Assembly (NCBI GenBank): GCA_026994225.1
Contig: JALWRI010000097.1
Span: 16,995 to 80,994, forward strand
From: Gammaproteobacteria bacterium
Lineage (GTDB): Bacteria; Pseudomonadota; Gammaproteobacteria; GRL18
Direction: 5' to 3'
DNA length: 64,000 nt
Shown one piece after another: positions 9,832 to 18,814 of this stretch. A program made the position numbers and the translations under genes. The notes under the pieces were generated by a model. It was not told where the DNA came from. It saw only the letters and a list, made by a program, of their open reading frames with translations, and did no database searches. How positions within the stretch are numbered: position 1 is the first letter of the stretch; the number at the start of each line of letters is the position of its first letter.

Positions 9832-9884
9832 TACTCACTGTCCCTTAAGGAGTTATCGTGTAGAATGTCTTATTAGTATGATCT

Positions 9885-9913
9885 ATTATACGCATAGCAG
9901 CATACATTTCCAA
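9885..9913 (-). promoter_or_regulatory. Probable sigma-70 promoter of the zapA operon
   Basis: On the - strand, TTGGAA and a perfect TATAAT are separated by 17 bases, about 55 bases upstream of the coiled-coil gene start. It is divergent from the ygfB promoter in the same gap. Confidence 0.55.
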
Positions 9914-9936
9914 AAAAATACTGTTTAATCTATGTA

Positions 9937-9966
9937 TTGCACTTTATACTTATGGGTTTTTATAAT
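9937..9966 (+). promoter_or_regulatory. Probable sigma-70 promoter of ygfB-pepP-ubiH-ubiI
   Basis: TTGCAC and a perfect TATAAT are separated by 18 bases, with the -10 ending 24 bases before the ygfB ATG. It is the best match in the gap for the four-gene + strand operon. Confidence 0.58.
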
Positions 9967-9990
9967 TATATATAGTTAGTTGAAAATACG

Positions 9991-10521
9991 ATGCAAGATT
10001 ATTATGAAACGACAACAGCATTAGAGCATTTGCACACTTTAGCCAATCCTGCTGAGATACAAGGTATGTTATGTGCCTTACTGTGCTTAGACAATGATAC
10101 CTTATTTAGTCATTGGTTAACGTTTTTTATTACTGATTATGATCCACATGATTTATTAGCTAAAGAAGCAACGCATATATTACAACAGTTACAACAGCAA
10201 ACCTGGTCGGATTTAAATAATGAAGATTTTGATTTTAAGTTATTATTACCGGATGATGACAGTGCATTGGAAGAACGTGCAGAAGCCTTAGCTTTATGGT
10301 GTCAGGGATTTATTATTGCCTGGAATAAAAGTAATAATAATGAGCAAGATATTGTGGAAGTACAAGAAATTTTAGATGATCTTTTAGCCATTTCACAAAC
10401 CGATTATCTACATTTGGAAGAAAATGAAGAACATGAACGTGCATTGATGGAATTATCTGAATTTATAAAAACGGGTGTATTACTTATATTTCAGCACCTT
10501 AAGCCTAAAATGAGAAAATAA
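9991..10521 (+). CDS. ygfB: UPF0149 / YgfB family protein
   Basis: 176 residues, acidic and helical, like YgfB. Family features include the N-terminal HLHTLANPAEIQGMLCALLC, the central EERAEALALWCQGFI and the late ALMELSEFIKTGVLLI. It is first in the conserved order ygfB-pepP-ubiH-ubiI, with its stop four bases before pepP. In Pseudomonas a YgfB protein modulates an antitermination pathway. Here the role is not evident, and no metal-binding SEC-C tail is present. Confidence 0.9.
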   Translation: MQDYYETTTALEHLHTLANPAEIQGMLCALLCLDNDTLFSHWLTFFITDYDPHDLLAKEATHILQQLQQQTWSDLNNEDFDFKLLLPDDDSALEERAEALALWCQGFIIAWNKSNNNEQDIVEVQEILDDLLAISQTDYLHLEENEEHERALMELSEFIKTGVLLIFQHLKPKMRK

Positions 10522-10525
10522 GCGC

Positions 10526-11830
10526 ATGATGGAAGAATTTGCTTTTCGTAGAAGACGATTATTAGATTATTTCGAGGATAACTCTATTGTGATTTTACCA
10601 ACGGCATCTGAAGTAACTCGTAACCGGGATGTAGAATATCAATATAGACCTGACAGTAATTTTTATTATTTAACTGGATTTCCTGAGCCAGAAGCAGTAT
10701 TGGTTCTTATTCCTGAACGAGAACATGGTGAGTATATCTTATTTTGTCGAGAACGAGATGAAACGATGGAAACCTGGCACGGACGACGTTATGGAATAGA
10801 AGGAGCTTGTTCTATATTTAAAGCAGATGATGCCTTCCCGATTACAGATATAGATGAAATTTTACCAGGTTTATTGGAAAATAAATCACGAGTATATTAT
10901 ACCATTGGAGTCCAAGCTAATTTTGATCAACAGCTCTTTAAATGGTTAAACCAATTACGCCAAAAAGCCCGTGCTGGAGTTCATGCGCCAACAGAATTTA
11001 TTGCACTCGATGAATTAGTCCATGAAATGCGTTTATTTAAGAGTGATTATGAAATAGATTTAATGAAAAAAGCAGCGCAAATTAGTGTTGCTGCCCACAA
11101 ACGCATTATGCAATATTGCCAGGTTGGACACTATGAATATCAATTAGAAGCAGAATTATTACATACCTTTATGCAAGCAGGAAGTCGTTATTCTGCCTAT
11201 CCATCTATTGTTGGAGGGGGGGAAAATGCCTGTATTTTGCATTACACTGAAAATAGCGCCCTATTACAGGATAACACATTAGTATTGGTTGATGCAGGTG
11301 CAGAATATCAATGCTATGCCGCAGATATTACTCGTACTTTTCCGGTTAATGGTCGTTTTACTCAGGAACAAAAAAGTATTTATAATATTGTTTTAAAGGC
11401 ACAAAAAGCGGCTCTTGCAGAAGTTCAACCAGATAAGCATTGGAATCATCCACATTTAGCTGCGATACGGGTTATTACTGAAGGATTACGGGAAATCGGT
11501 ATTTTACAAGGCACATTAGAAGTATTATTAGAACAACAAGCCTATAAGCCCTTTTATATGCACCGTACTGGACATTGGCTAGGAATGGATGTGCATGATG
11601 TGGGCGAATATAAACTTGGAGATGCCTGGCGAGTATTAGAACCTGGCATGTGCTTAACCATTGAGCCAGGTATTTATATCGCTGGAGGAAATGAAAAGGT
11701 AGATCCTAAATGGTGGAATATTGGTATTCGTATTGAAGATGATGTATTAGTAACAGAAACAGGATATGAAATACTGAGTGCAGGCGTACCCAAAGAAATT
11801 GATGAGATTGAAGCACTTATGCAAAATTAA
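10526..11830 (+). CDS. pepP: Xaa-Pro aminopeptidase (AMPP)
   Basis: 434 residues. It removes an N-terminal residue before proline using a dinuclear metal site. The creatinase-like N-terminal domain has YQYRPDSNFYYLTGF and PEAVLVLIPE. In the pita-bread domain the five ligands are D256 and D267 (VDAGAEYQ, ADITRTF), H350 (TGHWLGMDVHDVG), E380 (LTIEPGIYI) and E404 (IRIEDDVLV). The gene sits four bases after ygfB. Two ATGs in a row open the frame; the first is used here. It is ordinary housekeeping content. Confidence 0.95.
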   Translation: MMEEFAFRRRRLLDYFEDNSIVILPTASEVTRNRDVEYQYRPDSNFYYLTGFPEPEAVLVLIPEREHGEYILFCRERDETMETWHGRRYGIEGACSIFKADDAFPITDIDEILPGLLENKSRVYYTIGVQANFDQQLFKWLNQLRQKARAGVHAPTEFIALDELVHEMRLFKSDYEIDLMKKAAQISVAAHKRIMQYCQVGHYEYQLEAELLHTFMQAGSRYSAYPSIVGGGENACILHYTENSALLQDNTLVLVDAGAEYQCYAADITRTFPVNGRFTQEQKSIYNIVLKAQKAALAEVQPDKHWNHPHLAAIRVITEGLREIGILQGTLEVLLEQQAYKPFYMHRTGHWLGMDVHDVGEYKLGDAWRVLEPGMCLTIEPGIYIAGGNEKVDPKWWNIGIRIEDDVLVTETGYEILSAGVPKEIDEIEALMQN

Positions 11831-11848
11831 GCAACAAAGTGAGCAAAT

Positions 11849-13057
11849 ATGCAACAACAATTTGATATTTTGATTATTGGTGGTGGGATGGTAGGTTGTA
11901 GTTTGGCTTGTGGTTTGGCACAACTCAATTTACGGGTCGCTATCATTGAAGCAAGTCCTTGGAATAATGAAGAACAACCCAGTTTTGATGATCGATCAAT
12001 AGCCCTATCTTATACCTCTAAAAAAATATTACAGGGGTTAAATATTTGGGAAGCGTTACAAGAAAAAGTAACAGCTATCAAAAAAATTCATATTTCTGAG
12101 AAAAATAGCTATCCCCATCAATGGCTTAGTGCCAAACAAGAAAAAGTACCTGCATTAGGATATGTAGTAGAAAACCGGCATTTTGGTAGCACCTTACAAG
12201 CGATGATTGCAAGGTATGAAAATATTACCTTATTTACCCCTGCAAAATTGTTTCGTTTGCAACAATATCCTCATCAAGTAACAATCACCATCACACAATT
12301 AGAACAAGAATATACCTTAACAGGAGAATTATTAGTTGCTTCAGATGGAGCAGTATCTCGCACAGTGGATATTTTGGGTTTACAACGTCAAATACGTAGC
12401 TATGGTCAGTATGCCTTAATTACTAACGTAATAACTGAATATCCACACAATAATATTGCCTATGAGCGTTTTACTGATAATGGCAGTGTCGCTTTTTTAC
12501 CTTTGCGTGATAATCGCTGTGCGGTAGTTTGGAGTATACAAGAACATCAATTAGCAGAAATAATGGCACTCGATGATCATGCTTTTTTAACCACTTTACA
12601 ATCACAATTTTCCTGGCGATTAGGGGAATTAAAGCAGCTTGGAAAACGTCAACGTTACCCATTGCAATGTATGTCATTAAATCAATTGTATCAACATCGC
12701 TGTGTGGTAATGGGTAATGCAGCACATACTTTGCATCCCATAGCGGGACAAGGCTTTAATTTAGGGTTACGAGATGTTGCATTATTTTTAGAAACCATTA
12801 AAGATGAAGATAATAATATAAATATCAATAAGTTACATAAATATGAACAACAACGTTTGCAAGATATACAAATCACGTTACAATGGAGTGATCAATTAAT
12901 TCGATTATTTACACATCACAACCCCTTATTCAAAACACTTCGTACTGGGGGATTACTTGCTATGGAAATATTTCCCCCTATAAAGCATTTTATTGCCCGG
13001 CATGGTATGGGCTATAATGGGAAAATTTCACGTCTAGCCAGTGGTTTAGCACCTTAA
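11849..13057 (+). CDS. ubiH: Ubiquinone hydroxylase UbiH (FAD-dependent)
   Basis: 402 residues. The FAD-binding dinucleotide motif DILIIGGGMVGCSLA opens the protein. A DG motif (VASDGAVSRTVDIL) lies near the middle, and GNAAHTLHPIAGQGFNLGLRD carries the second FAD contact. It belongs to the UbiH/UbiI/Coq6 group that hydroxylates the ubiquinone ring. The UbiH name rests on the gene order pepP-ubiH-ubiI, because UbiH and UbiI cannot be told apart firmly by eye. It has 18 bases to pepP and 12 to the next hydroxylase. Confidence 0.9.
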   Translation: MQQQFDILIIGGGMVGCSLACGLAQLNLRVAIIEASPWNNEEQPSFDDRSIALSYTSKKILQGLNIWEALQEKVTAIKKIHISEKNSYPHQWLSAKQEKVPALGYVVENRHFGSTLQAMIARYENITLFTPAKLFRLQQYPHQVTITITQLEQEYTLTGELLVASDGAVSRTVDILGLQRQIRSYGQYALITNVITEYPHNNIAYERFTDNGSVAFLPLRDNRCAVVWSIQEHQLAEIMALDDHAFLTTLQSQFSWRLGELKQLGKRQRYPLQCMSLNQLYQHRCVVMGNAAHTLHPIAGQGFNLGLRDVALFLETIKDEDNNININKLHKYEQQRLQDIQITLQWSDQLIRLFTHHNPLFKTLRTGGLLAMEIFPPIKHFIARHGMGYNGKISRLASGLAP

Positions 13058-13069
13058 TAGGTTCAATAT

Positions 13070-14296
13070 ATGCAACAACATATAGAAGAAAATAGTTTTG
13101 ACGTCATCATTGTCGGTGCAGGAATGGTAGGTAGTACACTTGCTCTTGCTTTGGCAAAACAAGGGTTACAGATATTATTACTGGATAAATTTGCATTTAA
13201 AGATAATTGGCAAGAAAAATATGATATTCGAGTCAGTGCTATTACCCGTGCATCGCAATATATTTTTGAAAATTTAAACGTTTGGGATGCTATCAAAGAA
13301 TATGCTTGTGTATACGAAAATATGCAGGTATGGGATGCTAGTGGAAAAGGAGAAATTGCTTTTTCTTGTTTGGATATAGGTGAACCTAATCTTGGGTTTA
13401 TTGTTGAAAATCGAGTTATTCAACGGGCATTATTTAATGCCTTAACGATGCATGATAATATACAGATTGATACAAGCGCCACAATTAACACTTTACACAT
13501 TGAAAAAAACCAGGCTATTCTCACTTTAGAGAATGAACAAAAACGCTTTGCATCATTGCTAGTGGGTGCAGACGGTAAGCGTTCATGGGTCAGAGAAAAT
13601 GCCAATATTGGTATCACGGCTAAATCTTACTCTCAACATGCGCTGGTAACAGTAGTCGAAACGGCACAAGATCACCAAAACACTGCCTGGCAATCTTTTT
13701 TTCCAGAAGGACCTTTAGCTTTTTTACCTTTATATACAAAAAATATCAGTGCGATAGTATGGTCAGTATCACCTAATCGTGCTAAAACATTATGTAACAT
13801 ATCAACGAGTGATTTTGAACAGCAGCTTGAACAGGCATTTCCACATTTAGGTAAGATAACTATCAAAGAAAAACGGGCAGCATTTCCACTCGGTACGCAT
13901 AAGGCACAATATTATGTTCAAGAACGTTTAGCATTAATAGGAGATGCAGCACACAGCGTACATCCCCTTGCTGGACAAGGATTAAATATGGGATTACTAG
14001 ATGCTGCAAGTTTAGCTAATGTGATACAACAACAACAGCAAAAAAAACGAGATATTGGATTACAATACAACTTAAATGCTTATCAGCGTTGGCGTAAAGC
14101 TGAAAACTTAGTGATGCTCACCGCAATGGATGGATTTCAACGGCTCTTTAGTCCACAACCCCTATTACTACAGCAAGTAAGAAATTACGGTATGTCATGG
14201 TTCAATAAACAAACATTAATAAAAAAAATATTAATTCAATATGCTATGGGATTTGAAGGGCATTTACCTGATTTGGCATATAGCAGGTTTTTATAA
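13070..14296 (+). CDS. ubiI: Ubiquinone hydroxylase UbiI/VisC-type (FAD-dependent)
   Basis: 408 residues and a clear paralogue of the preceding gene. It has the FAD motif DVIIVGAGMVGSTLALALA, the DG motif LVGADGKRSWVRE and GDAAHSVHPLAGQGLNMGL. It probably performs the C5 hydroxylation of the ubiquinone precursor. It is last of the ygfB-pepP-ubiH-ubiI run; 224 bases follow before the next likely start codon. UbiF/UbiM activity cannot be excluded from sequence alone. Confidence 0.88.
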   Translation: MQQHIEENSFDVIIVGAGMVGSTLALALAKQGLQILLLDKFAFKDNWQEKYDIRVSAITRASQYIFENLNVWDAIKEYACVYENMQVWDASGKGEIAFSCLDIGEPNLGFIVENRVIQRALFNALTMHDNIQIDTSATINTLHIEKNQAILTLENEQKRFASLLVGADGKRSWVRENANIGITAKSYSQHALVTVVETAQDHQNTAWQSFFPEGPLAFLPLYTKNISAIVWSVSPNRAKTLCNISTSDFEQQLEQAFPHLGKITIKEKRAAFPLGTHKAQYYVQERLALIGDAAHSVHPLAGQGLNMGLLDAASLANVIQQQQQKKRDIGLQYNLNAYQRWRKAENLVMLTAMDGFQRLFSPQPLLLQQVRNYGMSWFNKQTLIKKILIQYAMGFEGHLPDLAYSRFL

Positions 14297-14400
14297 ACCT
14301 TGCAAAATTTACCTTCCATAATTTCTTATTTTAGAGGGCATAGTTATCCATTGTACAATTTCCGGTTGGGGCAAGGATTATTTGCCTAAATAGGGGGTGC

Positions 14401-14429
14401 TTATTTCCTTGCTCAAAAGTCTCTATAAT
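14401..14429 (+). promoter_or_regulatory. Candidate promoter of the 14.5-35 kb gene run
   Basis: A perfect TATAAT at 14424-14429 has a weak TTATTT 17 bases upstream. An in-frame ATG at 14428 lies inside this -10 box, which argues that the cyclase is translated from a later codon. The -35 is poor, so an activator may be needed. Confidence 0.4.
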
Positions 14430-14520
14430 GCCCTGTCCTGTTCGTAGAAAATATTTCTATAATATGTTACCCTTTGAGGTTAATATTTCAGTTACCCTTA
14501 TTGATAAGTCATCATTTATA

Positions 14521-15672
14521 ATGCACGCAAGAAGTAAGAATAATATCGTCCTGCCTTTTATTTTACTTGTTATTTCACTAAGTATCTTTGCTATTGCATT
14601 AATCTGGCAAATAAATCGTTGGTCTATTGCTATGCATAAATTGGTAGAGGACAGCAATTACCAGCTAGAGTTAGTCTATATTATGGATAGTAGCGTAAGT
14701 TCCCGAGCATTTATTATTTATCACATGTTGTTAACAGATGATATTTTTTTACGAGATCAATATTTTATGCAATATATGGAACACTCTGTACATTATATTG
14801 ATGCAAGAACCAAAATCTTGCATTTGACCAAAAATAAAGAAGTATTACAAAATATTGCTCTTTTGGATCAAATAGTAAGAGAATTTCAACCACTTTCTGA
14901 TGAGTTAGTGTATAGCTTACGAGATAACATTACCATAACTCCTAAACGACAAAAAGCATTACATAAAATGCAACAGTTGCATACACAAATATTTAAACAA
15001 CTCGATACCTTAATCTCTTTACAACGGCGAGTAACACGTGAATCATCATTATCGTATGCAAATATGCAAAATAATTTATGGATAACCGCCTTTATTGGCT
15101 TTAGTGTTATTTTATTATTAGGTGTCTTTTTTGCTCGGGGCTTATCTTTACGGTATTACCAATTAGAAAAAATGACGGTTGTTGATGAGTTAACGCAAAT
15201 TCCTAATCGGCGTTATATGGATGATATTTTAAATGTAGAATGGTATCGCTGTATGCGACAACAATCTCCGCTGTCAGTATTATTAGTTGATATTGATTAC
15301 TTTAAGGATTTTAATGATAAATTTGGACACCAAGCAGGGGATCAGTGTTTAATCAGTATTGCACAAATCCTTGATGATAATCTAAAACGGGCATCAGACT
15401 TTGTTGCACGTTATGGTGGTGAGGAATTTATTGTCGTCTTACCGCATACCACACAAAATGATGCACAACGTATTGCTGAAGGTTTAGTTACTTCGGTGAG
15501 AGAAGAGCATATTCCAGCAGGTAATGATAGTGTTTCGCCATGGGTAACCGTTAGTGCTGGGTTAGCAAGTATTATTCCCAATGAAACAGACAATGTATTA
15601 CAACTAATAAAAGCAGCAGATAGAAAGCTATATAAGGCAAAGCATAAAGGTAGAAATCAATTGGTTATCTAA
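14521..15672 (+). CDS. Membrane-bound diguanylate cyclase (GGDEF)
   Basis: 383 residues from the chosen start. A membrane helix lies near 10-30 (FILLVISLSIFAIALIW). A helical periplasmic sensor region runs to about 180, a second helix follows (LWITAFIGFSVILLLGVFF), then a GGDEF domain. The active site is intact as YGGEEF (residues 299-303). The inhibitory RxxD motif (RASD) sits five residues before it, so product inhibition is expected. It makes c-di-GMP from GTP. The ATG at 14521 puts basic residues before the first helix; 14428 overlaps a likely -10 box, and 14464 is the other option. The stop touches the next ATG, so it is the first gene of the polymer-like locus. Confidence 0.87.
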   Translation: MHARSKNNIVLPFILLVISLSIFAIALIWQINRWSIAMHKLVEDSNYQLELVYIMDSSVSSRAFIIYHMLLTDDIFLRDQYFMQYMEHSVHYIDARTKILHLTKNKEVLQNIALLDQIVREFQPLSDELVYSLRDNITITPKRQKALHKMQQLHTQIFKQLDTLISLQRRVTRESSLSYANMQNNLWITAFIGFSVILLLGVFFARGLSLRYYQLEKMTVVDELTQIPNRRYMDDILNVEWYRCMRQQSPLSVLLVDIDYFKDFNDKFGHQAGDQCLISIAQILDDNLKRASDFVARYGGEEFIVVLPHTTQNDAQRIAEGLVTSVREEHIPAGNDSVSPWVTVSAGLASIIPNETDNVLQLIKAADRKLYKAKHKGRNQLVI

Positions 15673-18405
15673 ATGGATAAAATAAAACTACTTACTGTTA
15701 TTGTTATGCTAGTAGGTATTATATCTACTATTAGTTATTTTAAGGGATTGGTACTATTAAATGGGCATCTTTATGATATCTACGTAAAATTAGATCCGTA
15801 TACATGGAAAGATAAAAACGATAATAAAAACAGTCATGCCAATATTCTATTAGTAAAATTTGATCCGCAGATTGAAAAAACACCAGAGTATTGGCATCAA
15901 GTTATTAATAACCTCTTATCTTATCAGCCTAAACTGTTAATTATTAATGATTTAACAACACCACATATCCCTGATATATTGCAACAACAATTACTAAACA
16001 ATAAGAATATTTTTTTATTACATTATATAACAGATAATAATGCAGTAGAAAATACTTCTAGCGTCTCACCATTGTTGCCTACATGGTATGCCCAGTATCC
16101 ACAATCTGAATATGGTATTTATCGACGTAACAAGAGATTTTTATCGGGTAATATCAATGTTTATGATGATTTATCTTTTGAATTTCGGGTTTTAGAAAAA
16201 ATAAACCCTCTTCAATTTCAATATCTTATGGATAATGATATTTTTGATAATAATCAATATTTAATCAATTATTTACCAGGTAGTAATTATTTACCTGTTA
16301 TAAAAGCACAAAGGGCATTTTCTAATCAACTTATTTTTGAGTTAGTGCAAGATAAAATTGTATTATTGGGTAATGATATACAAGTTCATGTCTATACTAT
16401 GGACGTGCCTATATCAACAAAAACTACTTTTTCTTTGCTCGATTTTCAAGGTTACAGTCTTGCTACAGTGCTAAATAATAGTGTCATCCATGAGGTTTCT
16501 CAAACGGGAATATTACTATTATTACTCATCCAGTGTGTATGGAGTTTATATATTTATCAATGGGGATACCGAAATATTCACTTTACCGTTACCTTTGCTA
16601 TTACTTTGAGTATATTACTCAGTGCCTGGATAGCATTACATTTTTTTCTACTCTGGTTACCTGTAGTAGAAATGTTATTATTACAATTACTTTTATATTA
16701 TGTGGTATTCCAGTATCGATTGTTTACAGAAGAAGCAATATTACAACAAGCCTTATTAGATGTAACGGCTCGTACTCAAGAACGTGTTATTCCTGCTAGT
16801 TTTTACCAATCTGAAGAACCCTGGAGTCAAGTTATTACCCTTGTTAACCAAACATTAAATCTTAATCGTTTGATTTTCCTCGAACGTATTGAAGGTGATC
16901 ATCGCTTAAGGGAAGTAAAAGCCCTAAATTGTTCTATTGATGATATTTATGAAATGCGTCGTGATTATCAACGTACTCCTTATAGTACGGCAATAGAAGA
17001 AAATGCCCCGATACAGATCAATACCAAGAAAAGAGCCTATTTAACTTCCACCAATGAAACAGAAGAACAATTTTTAGTAGCATTGATCTTTGCAGAGGAA
17101 GTATTAGGATTTTGGGCTTTTGGAGTCGAACCAGAATATATAGAAAATAATCCACTATTTTTAACATTAGTAAAAGATTACGCACTACAAATCTCTGAAC
17201 TACTCTATTTTAGACAACGTTTTCAGCATATATCAACTAAAACTTATTCTCTATTACGTTATATTGGTCTAAAAAGTGAAATTAGTTCACAACGTCTATT
17301 AAAACAAAGTATTGAATTACTCAATAAACGTTTAGATAGCGTAGAATCTATTTTTCATGGTATGAAAACAGCCGCTATTCTTTATGATTTATTTGGGCGA
17401 GTTGTGCAAATGAATCATAATATGGAAGCATTTACGCAACAAAGACATTTATCTGCGTATGATATGACGGCATTAGATTTTATTGCTACAATAACGGGTA
17501 TAGAGTTGCAAAATGTACGGCTCATTATGCAACATATTATTACAGAACAAAAACTCTTTAATATTCCTTTAAATATCAAAGAGGATCATCAACATTTCTT
17601 TATCTTAAGTATTAAGCCCTTACAATCTTCCATAAAAACCGATCTGAATATGGATAATATAAATACTAAACATGAGGAAATAACCCCCTTTCAAATTTTG
17701 GGTATTTTGTTAGAAATCAGTGATATGACAGAAATAAAGCAAGATTTATCCATTAAAGAGAAGATGAATGAACATTTCTTCTTTCAAATAAGAAATGATA
17801 TGGAATCGTTATTAATGGGTATTGGAATGTTAGATGAGGAACTGATGTCTAGTGAAGAGAAAAAAGAAATCATACAGATGTTGTTGGAAAAAGTGCATCA
17901 AAGCAGCAATATGATAAAAACAATGCATCAATATTTTTATCAGGATAATAAGGTGCTGTCTATTAGCAAATATCCAATAGAACCTACACATATTATTTAT
18001 CAAATTATCCATTCTGATAAATTTACTCAAAAAGATATCACTATTGATTTAGACAATTCAAAACTAGAAACTTTAGTGTATGCAGAACCAAAAATATTTC
18101 AAGACACCTTCACAACTATCTTGAATTTATTGATAAAAGATGCAATAGAGGGAAGTAAAATAGTCATAACATATTATGAACAAAAAGAATTTTTAGAAAT
18201 TTATCTGTATAATACAGGTTTTGGTATGCCTAATAAACAATTTCAACAAGCATTATCAGGAGAGAGTGAGAATGTATCACAAGATTTTATACAATTAAAA
18301 GAACGCTTACAATGGATGAAAAACTGGGAAGCAGAAGTAGATATAAGGAGTGATATTGGAGAAGGAATAGATTGTAAAATTAGATTAAAAAAGGTGTTTA
18401 TGTGA
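15673..18405 (+). CDS. CHASE2-type sensor with degenerate histidine-kinase region
   Basis: 910 residues. After one N-terminal membrane helix comes a periplasmic CHASE2-like sensor (about 30-280; DKIVLLGNDIQ, then FQGYSLATVLNN). More membrane helices (about 280-360), a GAF-like region (about 375-520) and a PAS-like region (about 565-680) follow. The kinase core is decayed. At the usual H-box the sequence is FFQIRNDMESLL, with N708 where His is expected. The N-box reads LNLLIKDAIEG, G1 is NTGFGMP rather than DxGxG, and no GxGxG lid is seen. It may be a pseudokinase that signals by conformation or by contact with the receiver encoded next, which starts inside its last codons. Confidence 0.8.
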   Translation: MDKIKLLTVIVMLVGIISTISYFKGLVLLNGHLYDIYVKLDPYTWKDKNDNKNSHANILLVKFDPQIEKTPEYWHQVINNLLSYQPKLLIINDLTTPHIPDILQQQLLNNKNIFLLHYITDNNAVENTSSVSPLLPTWYAQYPQSEYGIYRRNKRFLSGNINVYDDLSFEFRVLEKINPLQFQYLMDNDIFDNNQYLINYLPGSNYLPVIKAQRAFSNQLIFELVQDKIVLLGNDIQVHVYTMDVPISTKTTFSLLDFQGYSLATVLNNSVIHEVSQTGILLLLLIQCVWSLYIYQWGYRNIHFTVTFAITLSILLSAWIALHFFLLWLPVVEMLLLQLLLYYVVFQYRLFTEEAILQQALLDVTARTQERVIPASFYQSEEPWSQVITLVNQTLNLNRLIFLERIEGDHRLREVKALNCSIDDIYEMRRDYQRTPYSTAIEENAPIQINTKKRAYLTSTNETEEQFLVALIFAEEVLGFWAFGVEPEYIENNPLFLTLVKDYALQISELLYFRQRFQHISTKTYSLLRYIGLKSEISSQRLLKQSIELLNKRLDSVESIFHGMKTAAILYDLFGRVVQMNHNMEAFTQQRHLSAYDMTALDFIATITGIELQNVRLIMQHIITEQKLFNIPLNIKEDHQHFFILSIKPLQSSIKTDLNMDNINTKHEEITPFQILGILLEISDMTEIKQDLSIKEKMNEHFFFQIRNDMESLLMGIGMLDEELMSSEEKKEIIQMLLEKVHQSSNMIKTMHQYFYQDNKVLSISKYPIEPTHIIYQIIHSDKFTQKDITIDLDNSKLETLVYAEPKIFQDTFTTILNLLIKDAIEGSKIVITYYEQKEFLEIYLYNTGFGMPNKQFQQALSGESENVSQDFIQLKERLQWMKNWEAEVDIRSDIGEGIDCKIRLKKVFM

Positions 18406-18794
18406 AGCATATAAAAACAAATAAAACAATATCTATGTTAATAGTAGATGATGATCTTTTTATAGTAAAATTTTTAAAAAAATATTTTACTCATGCGGGT
18501 TATAACGTGTTTACAGCAGAAAATGGGCAACAAGCTCTGGAACAAATACAAAAAGTATCTATTGATATTATAATACTAGATACCATGATGCCAGTGATGG
18601 ATGGCTTTCAGTTTTTACATCAATTACGTCATACCTTACACTCTATGATTCCGGTTATTTCATTGACTGCAATGGAAACACAAAATTCCGAAGCAGATTT
18701 ACTTAATGCAGGAGCTAGCACAGTGCTTTTTAAGCCTATTAACCATGAGGTATTATCTGATACGGTAAGCAATATTGTTGATTTTTTAAATTAA
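18402..18794 (+). CDS. Single-domain response regulator (CheY-like)
   Basis: 130 residues, receiver only. The acidic pocket is MLIVDDD, the phosphorylated residue is D60 in ILDTMMPVMDG, the switch Thr is in ISLTAM and the Lys is in FKPI, so the receiver looks competent. There is no output domain, so it acts by protein contact or as a phosphate relay. The start is GTG, preceded by AAAGGTG at a five-base spacing and overlapping the sensor stop by four bases. The pairing of an intact receiver with a decayed kinase suggests that phosphate comes from another kinase. Confidence 0.9.
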   Translation: MKHIKTNKTISMLIVDDDLFIVKFLKKYFTHAGYNVFTAENGQQALEQIQKVSIDIIILDTMMPVMDGFQFLHQLRHTLHSMIPVISLTAMETQNSEADLLNAGASTVLFKPINHEVLSDTVSNIVDFLN

Positions 18795-18814
18795 ATTTGG
18801 AATGGAGTTTCTCC

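Noticed and set aside
14428-14520. Longer N-terminus for the diguanylate cyclase from the ATG at 14428
   Set aside because: That ATG lies inside the best -10 box of the gap, and the extra residues before the first membrane helix have no clear role. The ATG at 14521 fits better, although 14464 is not excluded.
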